This document shows positions 21,266 to 32,140 of a DNA stretch of 64,000 nt, one piece after another. How positions within the stretch are numbered: position 1 is the stretch's first letter; the number at the start of each line of letters is the position of its first letter. This DNA is from Dendrocalamus latiflorus (Eukaryota > Streptophyta > Magnoliopsida > Poales > Poaceae). The notes below the pieces were generated by a model that was not told the origin of the DNA, did no database searches, and saw only the letters and a list, made by a program, of their open reading frames with translations. Where the stretch lies: the NCBI GenBank assembly GCA_017311315.1, contig CM029670.1, positions 23,029,449-23,093,448 of the forward strand, read 5' to 3'. Position numbers and translations under genes: made by a program.

Positions 21266-22705
21266 GATCTACAACAAAGAATATGCAAAGTTTAGCACTA
21301 TGTTTATGTTCATCTTTTATTAAACAATTTAACAAAAGACTCCCACTATGTGTTTTGCAACAAAACTCCCTCTAAGTTACATAGTGGGTCAAGAACCTCA
21401 TTTCACTAATTCCTAGTGAGCTTTGGCATCACGGCTAGAAAACTAGTGACATGGGTAAGCAACACCTTGCTAATCACATCCCTATGTGACTCTTGCTTGT
21501 TGGGTGACATCAACATGCCCCGGCCCCAATCTATGCCCCAAGGTCCAAAACTGTTTTGATAACCTTGTTAAGTAAACCAAATGCTTCCGCATGTAGATGT
21601 CCGACATCTACCCCAAATAATGATGATAACCGACGGCACTCTACTTTGGTAGACCTACCATGCGGTGATCATTATCTTTTGGTGCAACATATGGAAGGGC
21701 ATGAACACCTAATTTTATGAGGGATTCTATCCTACCAAAGCAACATATGACAAAAACATTGCATAAGAATAAGATAGATAATATCACAGATAAACACATT
21801 TAACTGTGAAGTAGTATGGCCCAAACAAATGGTGATCTCCATCTCCATGTAGGTGTAGACGATCTCCATCCTCCACATCACTCCTTTAGGCCACCATGCT
21901 TGAAAGCTTGTAACCTCAAAACTAGGCTACTACCTATAATAGCTAGAAATTGAAGATTACAAAGATAGATTCAAGCATTAAGGTCGACACGCAGGTCGTT
22001 AAATACAATATAGACAGCTAACAATAGCTGAAATAATCATGACACGCAGGCCATGAACGAATGTTACATGCATCACATACATCTCATACATTCCAATAAG
22101 ATATAGGGCCATACTATTCACGTCATTCTCTGCAAAAACAAGTTAGACGTAGAATCGTATTCTACCTAACGATGTGAACCCAAGACGCTATACAAGGCGG
22201 GTACGCACGGCGGTTCGAAACATTCTCTAGGATGCTAGTTTACCACTGGGCCGAGGCGGGTACCCTACGAAATTTACAGATCCAATCTATGAAATCGCAA
22301 TGGAAAAACTATTCGGCACAACCACCTTATGCCGATCCGAGACATTCTCTAGGATGCTAGTTTTTCCACTGGGCCGAGGCCATCAGATCCGTAACCTACT
22401 AGTATTCGGCATAACCACCTTATGCCGATCCGAGACAATCTCTAGGGCACTAGTATTCCCACTGGCCCGAGGCTATCAGATTCGTATCCTACTAGTATTC
22501 GACATAACCACCTTATGCCGATCCGAGACAATCTCTAGGGCACTAGTAGTGATACAATCTGCGCCTCATCCAACCCCTATTCACCGATTGATCTCATCAA
22601 CCCGTGCTACCATCGATTCATCACATGAACCGACTGATCTAGATCCAATCTACTACAACCGCATATCATCATATGCGCTGATCCAGATCGCAAACTAAGC
22701 AAGAT
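21266..22705 (-). other. Untranslated leader of A
   Basis: About 1.44 kb between primer-binding site and gag ATG. Such long leaders are known in BARE-1-type elements and hold packaging and dimerisation signals; I cannot locate those by eye. It contains a 93-bp tandem repeat (22196-22550). No competing long frame is visible on the coding strand. Confidence 0.7.
22196..22550 (-). repeat. 93-bp tandem repeat in the A leader (3 clear copies plus a degenerate one)
   Basis: The plus-strand word TATGCCGATCCGAGACA recurs near 22328, 22421 and 22514, a period of 93 bp (31 codons), with a more diverged copy at about 22196-22265. The conserved core includes CTCTAGG and CACTGG(G/C)CCGAGG. Confidence 0.85.
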
Positions 22706-22718
22706 GGCTCTGATACCA
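22706..22718 (-). other. Primer-binding site of A (initiator tRNA-Met type)
   Basis: Minus-strand TGGTATCAGAGCC, one base away from the 5' LTR end. Confidence 0.93.
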
Positions 22719-22719
22719 C

Positions 22720-24138
22720 TGAAGGAACGCGCGTAGGCTACGATAGCAGAAAATAAAAAATTTCTACCGCGCACACCAGGACATCATGCTAAGAAGGGAT
22801 CATAGATCGTTACCACTAGACGCGCAGCGCAGCGGAAGAAGAGTTGGAGAAGCCGATCCAACCACGCGCGTCGAGGTAGTAGTGGAAGTAGCCGATCGTC
22901 CCGAACAGATCGTCTCCTCCACGCGATCAACCACACCACGAGCAGATCCAATCTGTAGTTTGTTGATGCCGATCAACGCCGCAACGAGCAGCGCCTCCAC
23001 CGGTATCCACACGTCCGGGGCTGGAACTCCGATCGCGAGTGTACCAGCACTCGCGAGCGGCTAGGGTTTGGCTCGGGAGGTGGCGGCTAGGGTTTTGTTC
23101 GGGAGGAACATATGCGTACATCCCTCAACCCCCCCCCCCCCGCCTCCAAATATATAGACCTCCTCACTTGGGCCTCGTGGACCGAGGCCCAATAGGAGTC
23201 TATCCGGATCTCTATCCGAATTGAGCCCACATCCGAATCACATTCGAATTAGTGTTCCAACCCGTTAAGTGTGCGACCCTGTAGGTTCACGTATACTTGG
23301 TCGCGACCCGGAAACACCTTTCCGGTCACCCTGTTAATAGCGGCCTCTAGCAAGACATATTAACCCCAAAGTATACGTAAAGATCATATCGGCTGAACCT
23401 GTAATGTTCTCATGTACGAATCCTTTTGCCTCACGATATAGATTAAGCTCAAGGCGAGACCTGTGTCATCCTCTTAATGGCTCAATCACTCTCTCGATTC
23501 CGTGATGGATTATAAACTTGTGATTGACTCCTCAATCACATTGGCATGGCCATGCACTTTCATAATCCATTACATCGAGGGGCCCAGAGATATCTCTCCC
23601 ATAAGGAGGGGCAAATTCTATCTTGATCATTCACATCCCACTACATGTTTCATAGCAAACCCGAAGACTACTTTTATGACTACCCAATTACGGAGTAGTG
23701 GTTAGTAGTCCCAAAATAGGCTACTACGCATGTTGGGAACCATGATGATCTCAAGTCTAACGATTCTACATAAACACTACTTGAGACCAACTAATGACAC
23801 ATGGAATCTCTGCAGTGTCTCATGGCGGGTCTATCCAACATATGTTCACTAACACATGTCCATATTATTGATTTGGTATCTCCATACCATGATCCATGAG
23901 ACATGATCATCAATCAATACATATGCTGATCTTTGAATCATATATGTTCCTCATATGATATATGATCAGGGATCATTTAGAAATAGCAACATTTTGGCAT
24001 TAAGAGTCTCATGAATAAGTCACATACTCATTGATCAATAATGATAATGTCTATTTCAAGGAACAAAGCAATGTATCATAAACATAGTATGTGATATATT
24101 CAACATCTCCATGTTGCCTCTAGGGCATATCACCAACA
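22720..24138 (-). repeat. A 5' LTR
   Basis: 1,419 bp, apparently identical to 15867-17285. It carries the element promoter (see TATA box). The right flank GAGGA (24139-24143) is the second target-site copy. Confidence 0.95.
23146..23160 (-). promoter_or_regulatory. Putative TATA box of the A 5' LTR
   Basis: The minus strand reads GGTCTATATATTTGG here, about 980 bp into the LTR, followed by a 13-base G run; transcription would then start about 30 bases downstream. The same site occurs in the 3' LTR at about 16293-16307. Confidence 0.6.
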
Positions 24139-24143
24139 GAGGA

Positions 24144-25145
24144 TGGATTGAGACTTTTGTAATCATTCCTCTTGTTCTAATGTCCATGCGTATGGGAACT
24201 CCTCTGTAATCGTTTGATTTGGAATGAAATTTTTGAGTTTACTCCCGTGCTCCCTGTTTTTCCTTCAATACCTTTCTTGCATGATTTCTTGATTTTCAGT
24301 TTTCTTGTTGATTCTTGCTGAGAGGTACCAAAATGGGTTGCTCTATGTTGGGATGATGCGTCAAGATCATTTGATCATTTTCCCAAGAGCAAATCGCATT
24401 TAATCTCAGATTTAGCTTTTTGGGCTTCTCTGTTCTTCATTTTATTTCCTAGGGTTTGAGGTGGATCTTGATTCCCTTCTCAAGATGGCATGAAATTTGA
24501 CGTGAGAAGTCCAAAAGCTATTAAGTAGCTATCCTCAAAGTTTCATGGACAAAGGTTCAAAGTTTGGGGAGGAATTTGGGTTTTAGTTCAGTCTTGCAAA
24601 AATTTCATATTTTTGTCATAATCTGAATTGATTGCTTCTTGACTGAAATCTCTTGTGTCCTAAGGTCCCCAAGATATTTGGAACAAGTTTAAAAGCTTTT
24701 GGCCTGAGTAGATTAAGAGCATTTCATCTCTTCGTTTGATTTGAGCAAGATTTGGAATTTCAAGTCTTTTTAGTCTCGGGGCTGCCAGAAAAATTCAGAC
24801 ATAACCGGTCTGACCGCCGGCGCCATAGCAGTCAGACCGGACATTATGCGGCGGTCAGACCGGCGCTTTGCCGGCGGTCAGACCGGCCTTGAGGAGGCAG
24901 TCTAACCGGCCTGGGCTATGCGGTCTGACCGGTCCCTTTGCTTTCAGTGCTGGTTTCATTTGGTTCTCAACTTGTGCTTTCTCCTCTCTTGAGTATTTGT
25001 TACCCTAGACCTTCAGTAGCCTTGGGCATTTATTTTCCTCTTCATAGATTTGTATCTATAGAAGGGGAATTGTTGGTGGATACTTTCTGGGGGTCATTTT
25101 TATAGTCGACATTCACCCCCCCTTTGTCGCCATTTCGGTCCAACA
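24144..25145 (+). repeat. Y 3' LTR, second part
   Basis: Continues the LTR cut at 15866 (GGATGGATTGAGAC...), matches the truncated 5' LTR from 24190 on and ends ...GGTCCAACA at 25145. Total 3' LTR length is about 1.75 kb. The next base begins copia X gag, so Y was inserted into X. Confidence 0.92.
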
Positions 25146-25952
25146 GCGTCTGCCATGTTCTTCATTTTGCGACAGTAATCCGTGATGGAGAGATCCCCCT
25201 GCATGAAGGTACGAAATTCGGCATCGAGATACAAGGCTCGGGTTTCACGATTACCGAGGAACTGATGCTCGATGCCGAGCCACGTAGTGCGCGCGGTGTT
25301 GCCACGAACGCGGACGACCTCCATAAGCTTGGGGGAGACGGTGCCATAGATCTAGGATAGCACAACGCAGTCCATGCGGTGCCAGGCGAGATCGTCAGGG
25401 AAGACGGCATCGGATGTCACGTGATCGGCGAGGGAGTACCGGCCGAGGGTGAGGAGAACCAGATCGCGCCATGTGTTGTAATGGGACGACGTCAAGTCAA
25501 GCACAACGGGTACAAGGGCAAGAATGTTCTGGACACCCGCGGCCTGAGCATGGAGGTTGGCCATGGCGATGGCCTCATAGGATGCGGGGGAGGCAGCGTC
25601 AGGAGGATCGTCGTCGGAGAGCAGGGTACCATCCCCGAGGGAGGCGCGCTGCAGCGGCCTCGCGCTCCAGGGTGGCGGTGACCTCGCGCTCGCGTTCGAG
25701 AGCGGCGGCGGCGGCATGCACACGGGCCTGGGCGTCAGAGGTCGCCTTGGTGGCGGCGTCGGCGACGCTATTGAGGATCGTGCGTTCACGATCTCTATCG
25801 ACAGCAATCTCCCGATCGCGATCTCTGGCGGCGGCGGCTTCGCGTTCCATGGCAGTGGCAGCCTCGCGCTGCTAATCGGTGCGTTCGCGCGTGAGGGCAG
25901 CAGCGCGCTCGCTAGGAGAAACAGCAGCAGCAGAGGTGGCGGGATCGGCCAT
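25146..25952 (-). pseudogene. X gag (copia), N-terminal two thirds, broken
   Basis: ATG at 25952 (minus). The N-terminal part is a long Ala/Arg/Glu-rich helical stretch (25600-25950), then a UBN2-like gag domain with TWRDLVLLTLGRYSLADHV and a downstream FMQGDLSITDYCRKMKNMADA segment that ends exactly where the Y LTR begins. Lesions: TAG at 25872-25874, a frame change near 25640, and TAG at 25352-25354. The region after MADA, including any zinc knuckle, is missing. Confidence 0.78.
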
Positions 25953-26017
25953 GGATGGGAGCACCGGCTGTTGTTAGGATTTGTGTAGCGGAAGCGGTAG
26001 GTTACAGGAAAAGGAAT

Positions 26018-26029
26018 CTTCTGATACCA
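26018..26029 (-). other. Primer-binding site of X
   Basis: Minus-strand TGGTATCAGAAG directly after the LTR end CTATCA; resembles the initiator tRNA-Met site with changes at the end. Confidence 0.75.
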
Positions 26030-26181
26030 TGATAGCGAGATAATTCACGCGTAATAGTGTTATTGTATTACTCAAGGTAAACGTTACAATATATAGCCCA
26101 AGCCGAGAGAAACAAAGGATTGGCTAGGCGTGATTAACGCACACGCGTGAAGACCGGCATGCAGTGCCATGCAAAGGCAAG
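26030..26181 (-). repeat. X 5' LTR, inner part
   Basis: Together with 39842-39888 it forms a 199-bp LTR that runs TGTTAG...CTATCA on the minus strand. A TATATAT motif near 26088-26097 could be its TATA box. The start TGTTAG agrees with the TGTTA left at the X 3' LTR (7419-7423). Confidence 0.65.
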
Positions 26182-26439
26182 TGTTGTAGGGGTGGCCCCC
26201 ACCTAAGCCCAGTAGGCCTGTTAGGAGGATGTAAGGTCCGAAATAGGACATATGTAATGACATGAGTGCCCCTGAGGTGAACACTCACATGTAAGGGTAT
26301 TACTGTACAAACACTCATCATTTGGATATATATATATATGTGTGGCATAGGCCACGGGGACGACCCGGAAGCCATTCATTTACTCAACTCCCCACTACCA
26401 TACTCTCTCTCTCTCTCTGTTTGGTCTGTAACCACAACA
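26182..26439 (+). repeat. Z 5' LTR
   Basis: 258 bp. Contains a TA-repeat TATA-like stretch (26326-26339) and a CT microsatellite (about 26403-26419). Clearly related to the W LTRs (shared GGGGTGGCCCCCACCTAA and TTTGGTCTGTA). Confidence 0.93.
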
Positions 26440-26440
26440 G

Positions 26441-26459
26441 TTGGCGCCGTCCGTGGGGA
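26441..26459 (+). other. Primer-binding site of Z (Tat type)
   Basis: TTGGCGCCGTCCGTGGGGA immediately after the 5' LTR. W has the same site on the minus strand at about 58607-58627. Confidence 0.85.
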
Positions 26460-26491
26460 GGACAAGAGCAAGCCTCCAGATCTGAAGGAGG

Positions 26492-28190
26492 ATGGTACCA
26501 AGGAAAGCTTCAACATCGGTGGCAAGGGAAAAGAAGGTGGAGGCAATGAAATCTCGCGTCTATACCAAGGCTTCGGCTCTGGTAGCTGCAGGTGTGGATG
26601 GCGGCGCGAACGTGATGACCGTGAGCACCGGCATCTAAGACGCGACGCTCGACCCCGCCACCACTACCCCGACCACCAACCCCAGCGGTGACAACGTAGG
26701 CGCGTCCACCTCTTTACTCGGAGCGGGAGCGGTCGGCGGTCCCGGCGACGACGCGAGCCTCGTCTCCAGCTCCGGGGTCCTGCGCGCCAGCGTGGCGGGC
26801 AGATCTGGCGCACAGACCGTGCTCGCCGCCGTCCCGATCACGTCGCCGAGCGTGCCGGCGGCTCCAACCACGCCCACGGTGGAAACAGCCCTGCTGGTGG
26901 CCCTCAGCGCATGCCAACAGGAGCTGTCGGACCTCCGCGGAGCCGTGCAAGACATACAAGAGGCTCAGAGCCGACGCGCAACACCGGTGGCGGCATCTCA
27001 GCCCACCTCGGAGAGGGCGAATAGCCGCGACGCTAGTACGCCCAGTCGTGTTCCCCTACGGCGCATAGACCCGGAGTCCCCGCTCTCTGTGGACCTGCAG
27101 CAAGCGACGTGGCCCGAAGACTTCAAGTTCCCGAGCGTCATCGAAGCCTACAAGGGTGACTCCGACCCATGCAAGTTCGTATGCGTATACGAGACCGCCA
27201 TCGAAGCCGTCGGCGGAGACGACTCTACGAAGGTAAAGGGACTCCCCCTCGCGTTGCAAGGAGCGGCGCTGTCCTAGTTCTCCACCATCGAACCACAGTC
27301 TATCTACGCGTGAGAACAGATCCGCGATCGGCTCTACAACAATTTCCAGGGAATCTACATCGAGGTATCGATGCGGACCAGCTCTTCGCAGTTAAACAGA
27401 AACCCGAGGAGGGGCTCTAGACTTACTTTAAACGCTTCACCAAGGTACGTTGCCAAGTCAGGGACGTTAGCGAGGCAACCGTTATCAACGCAGCGATACA
27501 AGGTCTCCGCCCGAGACCGCTCGCTAAGTATAGTGCGCGGAAGCCACTCAAGTCGGAGGTAGAGCTCTTCGACAAAATGGAAGCGTACGCCCGAGCCGAG
27601 GACGCGCGGGGGCGCAGCGGCACCGACTCCGACGCCGGGCAAACGGAGCACTTGTCGCAAAGGAGCAGCACAAGAGACAACCTGGGGACGAAGCACAGGA
27701 AAGTGTCCGTGGGCGACACTCGTCAGCCCGTCGACGACGGGGTACACCAAACTTCGCCAGGCGACAGCCGTCAGCCCCGGCGTAACCGGAGAAGACCCCG
27801 CAAGGCCCGCCACGTCCTCGCTGCGCAAGGCGTCCCCCGGGAAGCCGCGCTAATCTCGCGCGTGGGGGGGGGGCGAAGGAGGCCGCGATGAGAAGCTGCG
27901 CGCGGAGCAGGAACTCCTAGAATACGACAGATGGTGCGAGGTGCACGGTTATGGGGGCCACTTCACTCGGACATGCACCAAGGTTGCTGCGTTACGGCAA
28001 GCGGTGGCCCCTGTACGGGCCTCAGAGACGCGGACCCCTGCAATAGCCCACGTACAGCGTACGCAAGACAGTCCCTTGCGTGCTGGGTCCCCCGGAGAGA
28101 CCCAGTGCCGGGGTATTAATGTCATCGTTGGAGGCTCTTCGTCGAGCACCTCCCCGACGCAACTACCTCGGCGGGCGTCCCATTGCAGCA
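26492..28190 (+). pseudogene. Z gag, multiply interrupted
   Basis: Homologous to W gag throughout. ATG at 26492, in-frame TAA at about 26636. The capsid region runs from about 26790 (ELSDLRGAVQDIQEAQS, PLRRIDPESPL, WPEDFKFPS, KGLPLALQG), with stops just after 27275 and near 27312. A frame change near 27360 is followed by DADQLFAVKQKP and YFKRFTKVRCQV, with a stop at 27418-27420. The knuckle-like motif near 27930-27975 is CX2HX4HX4C (CEVHGYGGHFTRTC) rather than CCHC. Clearly non-functional. Confidence 0.82.
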
Positions 28191-28705
28191 TCACCTTCAT
28201 GTCAGCCGATGCCCAGGGCGTGGAATTCCCCCACCAAGATCCTTTGGTCATCCAGGCCGACATTGCAGGTTGCGACGTCAGGCGTATTCTCATTGACGGG
28301 GGGAGCTCCGCAAACATCTTGTTCACGGAGGCCCTTGATCGTATGGGAATACCTTGGAGCCTGTTAAAAGCCTCAGAAGCCCCCCTCCAGGGCCTCGGAG
28401 GGCAGCCTCTGAAGGCTTTGGGTCAGCTTCGCCTCCAAGTCTCCTTGTGCCAGGCCAACAACGCGCAGGACTGAAGATGTCGTCTTCGACGTCGTAGACG
28501 TCTCGTATCCGTACAATGCCATCCTGGGCCAGCCTACCATCAACTCCTTCGAAGCGGTCCCACACTACGCACTCTTATGCATGAAGCTCCCAGGACGGCG
28601 GGGCGTTATCACCCTCTTCGGCGATCAGGATATGGCTCGGAGCATCAAAACCGAAGCGGGACGCTTGCACCGCAAGGTGCACGCCCTCACCGACAAATAC
28701 TAGGC
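28191..28705 (+). pseudogene. Z aspartic protease region
   Basis: Retropepsin-like segment with the Asp-Gly-Gly active-site motif (LIDGGSSANILF, about 28290-28325) followed by GQLRLQVSL. A frame change near 28472 leads into FDVVDVSYPYNAILG-type sequence and CMKLPGRRG. The segment ends with a TAG near 28700 just before the RT frame. Processes gag-pol in intact relatives. Confidence 0.75.
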
Positions 28706-28709
28706 GGAC

Positions 28710-30377
28710 ATGCCATCCGCTCCGGGATGGACACCCAAGCCCCACCCGGAGGGAGGCGTGAAGAGAGTGCCGCTCCAGGCGGAGGGGCAGTTCATATCCA
28801 TAGGCGAGGGCCTCCCTCCGGACGTAGAGCAAGACTTGCTCCGAGTCCTCCAGGCCAACATAGACGTCTTCGCGTGGTCTCCGGAGGATATCAAGGGAGT
28901 GGACCGCGCCCTCATCGAACATAACCTCGCGATCCGCTCTGACGCCAAGCCCGTCAAGCAGAAACTTCGTCGTATGTCCATCGACCGGCAGCAAGCGGCC
29001 AAGGTGGAGGTGGCAAAGCTCCTTCGAGCGGGAGTTATCCGCGAGGTTCAACATCCGGACTGGCTCGCCAATCCGGTGCTGGTCAAAAAGTCCAGCGGCG
29101 CTTGGCACATGTGCATCGACTTTACCGCCCTCAACAAGGCGTGCCCGAAGGACGATTACCCTCTGCCGTGCATAGATCAACTGGTCGATGCTACCGCCGG
29201 ATGCGAGCTCATGAGCTTCTTGGACGCCTACTCCGGCTACCATCAGGTCTACATGGCCAAGGATGACGAGGATAAAACCAGCTTCATTACGCCGGTGGGG
29301 ACCTTTTGCTTCGTAAGGATGCCCTTCGGCTTGAAGAACGCGGGCGCAACCTTCACCCGCCTCGTCGCGCTGGCCCTGGCCGTCCAACTAGGAAGGAATG
29401 TGGAGGCCTACGTGGACGACGTGGTAGTAAAAACTAGGCAGCTCGCCTCCCACAGTCGGGATCTTCAGAAGACTTTCGATAACCTCAGGAAGGCGGGCAT
29501 TAAGCTCAATCCGGACAAATGTGTCTTCGGTGTATAGGCGGGCAAGCTTTTGGGCTTCTTCGTATCCGGGCGAGGCATTCAAGCGAACCCCGACAAGGTT
29601 GACGCTATCCTGGGCATGGAACCTCCCAAGACGACGCAGGAGGTCCAGAGGCTGGCAGGCCGCATGGCGGCCTTGAGCCGTTTCCTCTCCAGAGCGGTGG
29701 AGCGGGGCTTACCATTTTTCAAGACTCTCCGCGGTTGCGATGGGTTTCATTGGGACGACGACTGCGCAAAAGCCTTCGACGACCTCAAGAAACACCTCGC
29801 AACCCTTCCCACTCTGATGGCCCCAGCACCAGAGGCTCCCCTCCTACTCTACCTCGCTGCCTCGGCAACGGCGGTCAGCGCTGTCCTCGTCCTTGAAGAG
29901 GGCGCACTCCAGCGGCCAGTGTACTTTGTCTCCGAAGCCCTCCAAGGCGCCAAGACGCGATATACCAAGCTCGAGAAGCTTGCTTGCGCACTAGTCATGG
30001 CTTCAAGAAAACTTCGGCATTACTTCCTGGCGCACCCGATAACGGTGCCATCCTCGTTCCCTCTGGCGGAGATGCTGCACAACAAGGAGTCCACGGGGCG
30101 AATTGGCAAATGGGCGGCCGAGCTGGCCCCATTCTCCCTAACATACGCCTCTCGAACGGCGATCAAGTCTCAAGTTCTGGTGGACTTCCTCGCGGAATGG
30201 ACCCCTCCAGCTCAGCCCGCCCTCCAGGTCGAAGACCCAGTGTGGGCGCTTAACACCGACGGAGTGTACGGGGTCGCGGGCGCAGGGGTGGGCGCCGTTA
30301 TCACCACACCTGAGGGGCAGCGCCTGTTGTACTCGACGCACCTAGCGTTTCCGGCTACGAACAACACGGCCGAATAA
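28710..30377 (+). pseudogene. Z reverse transcriptase and first RNase H, one internal stop
   Basis: One frame: RT with KLLRAGVIREVQHPDWLANPVLV, CIDFTALNKACPKD, FLDAYSGYHQV, FVRMPFGLKNAGATF and the catalytic YVDD box at 29409-29420. A TAG at 29535-29537 interrupts it, then the same frame continues (LLGFFVSGRGI, LPFFKTLRG) into the degenerate RT-linked RNase H (LLLYLAASATAVSAVLV). From about 30240 the additional RNase H begins (WALNTDG...), running into a TAA at 30375-30377. Confidence 0.87.
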
Positions 30378-31949
30378 GAGGCGTTACTCTTCGGCCTCGG
30401 GAAGCTCAAAGCGATGGGAGCAAGGCGAGTCCTCGTCCGCACTGATTCCCGGTTAGTGGCGGGCCATGTGGACAAGTCATACCAGGCCAAGGACCCGGAG
30501 CTAGCCAAGTACCTAGTAGCCGTACGAGCGAAGGAACATCACTTTTTGGGTGTCACGGTGAAGGCCATCCCTCGAGCAGACAACGAGCAAGCTGACGTCC
30601 TGGCCAACGCTGCCAGTCAGCAGCTCCCAATTCCCAAAGGGGCATTTTATGAAATTCTGCCAGCGGCGGCCATAGCGCAGGATAATCGAGATGCGGCCCT
30701 CGTCCACCAGATCACCCAACAGGGTGACTGGCGGGAACCCCTTTTCGCTTTTCTGCAGGGCATCGCGGAACCGGATGACCCCTCCGAGCTCCGGCGTTTG
30801 CAACACCACGCTAGGTCCTTCCAGGTGCTCGGCGGGGCGCTTTACAAGAAGGTGGTCTGCGCACCGCTCCTGCAGTGCCTCCCGCGCGAAGAAGGAAAGT
30901 GTCTCCTCGCAGAAATTCATGCGGGTCTCTGCGGCTCGCACCTCCAACCAAGGTCTCTGGTGGGCAAGGCATTCAGGCAGGGTTTTTATTGGCCAACAGC
31001 TATCGCGGATGCCCAGGATCTCGTGCGCCGTTGTCAAGGTTGCCAATGGATGGGAAGGGCTATCCACAGGCCCCCGACAAGCCTCCATCCCATACCCCCG
31101 GTATGGCCGCTGGCGCGGTGGGGCATCGACGTCGTGGGACCGCTTCCCAGGGCCCCAGGAGACCTGCGATTCATCGCGGTTGCTCTGGAGTACTTCTCCA
31201 GGTGGCCAGAGGCGGTAGCTCTGGCCAAGATTACCTCGGCAGCTCTGCAGCGCTTCCTCTGGCAGAACATCATACGTCGATTCGGCGTGCCCAGGGAGAT
31301 CACCGTCGACAACGGTTTGCAATTTGATGCAGTCCCATTCAAAGAATTCTGCGATAACATGGGCATCACCCTCCGGTTCGCTTTGGTCGGACACCCACAG
31401 TCCAACGGGGCGGTGGAGTGGGCAAACGACGCCATCTCCGCCGCAATCAAGAAGCGCCTCGTCGGGCTACCAAAGGGGAAGTGGCCGGGCGAGCTCCACA
31501 GCGTCCTCTGGTACCTTCGCACAACGGTCACACGTCCAACGGGGTTCACGCCTTTCAAGCTCCTCTTCGGTGACAAGGCGGTCACACCTGAAGAAATAAA
31601 GGCTGGCTCGCGGCGGGTCCTCGTCCAAGCACCGGACGAGGAACGCCAATTGTCCGTGGATCTCCTTGATGGAGACCGGGCAAGCGCAACACAGCACGTC
31701 ATAAAATACGCGCGGCAGATGGTGTGCGGTCGCAATCGTTCGCTGTACCCGCGCGAATTCAGACCGGGAGACCTCGTCCTTAAGATGGCACTCCACGCGG
31801 AGACGGTAGGCAAGCTCGAGTCCAAATGGGAAGGCCCGTACATCGTCGCGGAGGCCCTGCAGAAGGGAGCGTATCGCTTAGCCACCTTGGAGGGGCACAC
31901 GCTCCGCCACACGTGGAATGCGGACAGGCTGCGGCGGTATTACGCCTAA
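30378..31949 (+). pseudogene. Z additional RNase H (end) and integrase
   Basis: Same reading frame as the preceding RT. The second RNase H (started at 30240) has its catalytic Glu region split by the TAA at 30375-30377 (NNTAE, then EALLFGL) and its third Asp in VRTDSRLVAGHV. Tat elements are known to carry a second, archaeal-type RNase H here. The integrase follows: HHCC finger (HAGLCGSH...CQGC), core Asp in RWGIDVVGPL, second Asp in TVDNGLQF, Glu in NGAVEWAN, and a C-terminal domain ending at 31949 (LRHTWNADRLRRYYA). About 510 open codons downstream of the TAA. Confidence 0.87.
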
Positions 31950-32140
31950 GTCAAGCACACGAGAGCAAGGGCCTTCCACGGCTTCGGCGGATGCAAATGG
32001 CTAGCGGTCAGTGCCTTAACCCTTGTAACCGCTCACCTGCCCAAATGGGAATTTAATAAAGTGCATCGTTCATGCAAATTCTCCCGCTTTCATACCAAAA
32101 GCGCGCGAAGGATCACCTTCGTGTGCACTGTGCATAAGCA
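31950..32140 (+). other. Z post-pol spacer
   Basis: About 190 bp of non-coding DNA after the integrase stop; nothing recognised except AATAAA-like words (for example 32054). Confidence 0.5.

Larger units (their letters stand above)
15867..24138 (-). mobile_element. Copia element A, complete and apparently intact (BARE-1/Angela/RIRE1-like)
   Basis: Two LTRs of 1,419 bp each (15867-17285 and 22720-24138), TG...CA ends, and 5-bp target duplications GAGGA on both sides. On the minus strand the order is 5' LTR, primer-binding site, 1.4-kb leader, one 1,319-codon gag-pol frame, polypurine tract, 3' LTR. The LTRs look identical at every stretch compared, including the 13-C run. The LTR start, reading TGTTGGTGATATGCCCTAG on the minus strand, and the polyprotein type suggest the Angela/BARE-1/RIRE1 group. 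It is inserted into the 3' LTR of Y. Confidence 0.96.
25146..26181 (-). mobile_element. Copia element X, 5' fragment (gag, leader, part of 5' LTR)
   Basis: Minus strand: gag (25146-25952), a short leader, primer-binding site (26018-26029) and the inner 152 bp of the 5' LTR (26030-26181). Element Z interrupts the LTR here (target duplication GCAAG at 26177-26181 and 39837-39841); the LTR resumes at 39842-39888. It is assigned to the same element as 7419-8610 from orientation, copia type and position; the missing middle prevents proof. Confidence 0.72.

Noticed and set aside
22300..22698. 132-codon plus-strand frame with a 31-residue repeat
   Set aside because: Antisense to the A leader; the frame is open only because the 93-bp repeat keeps phase.
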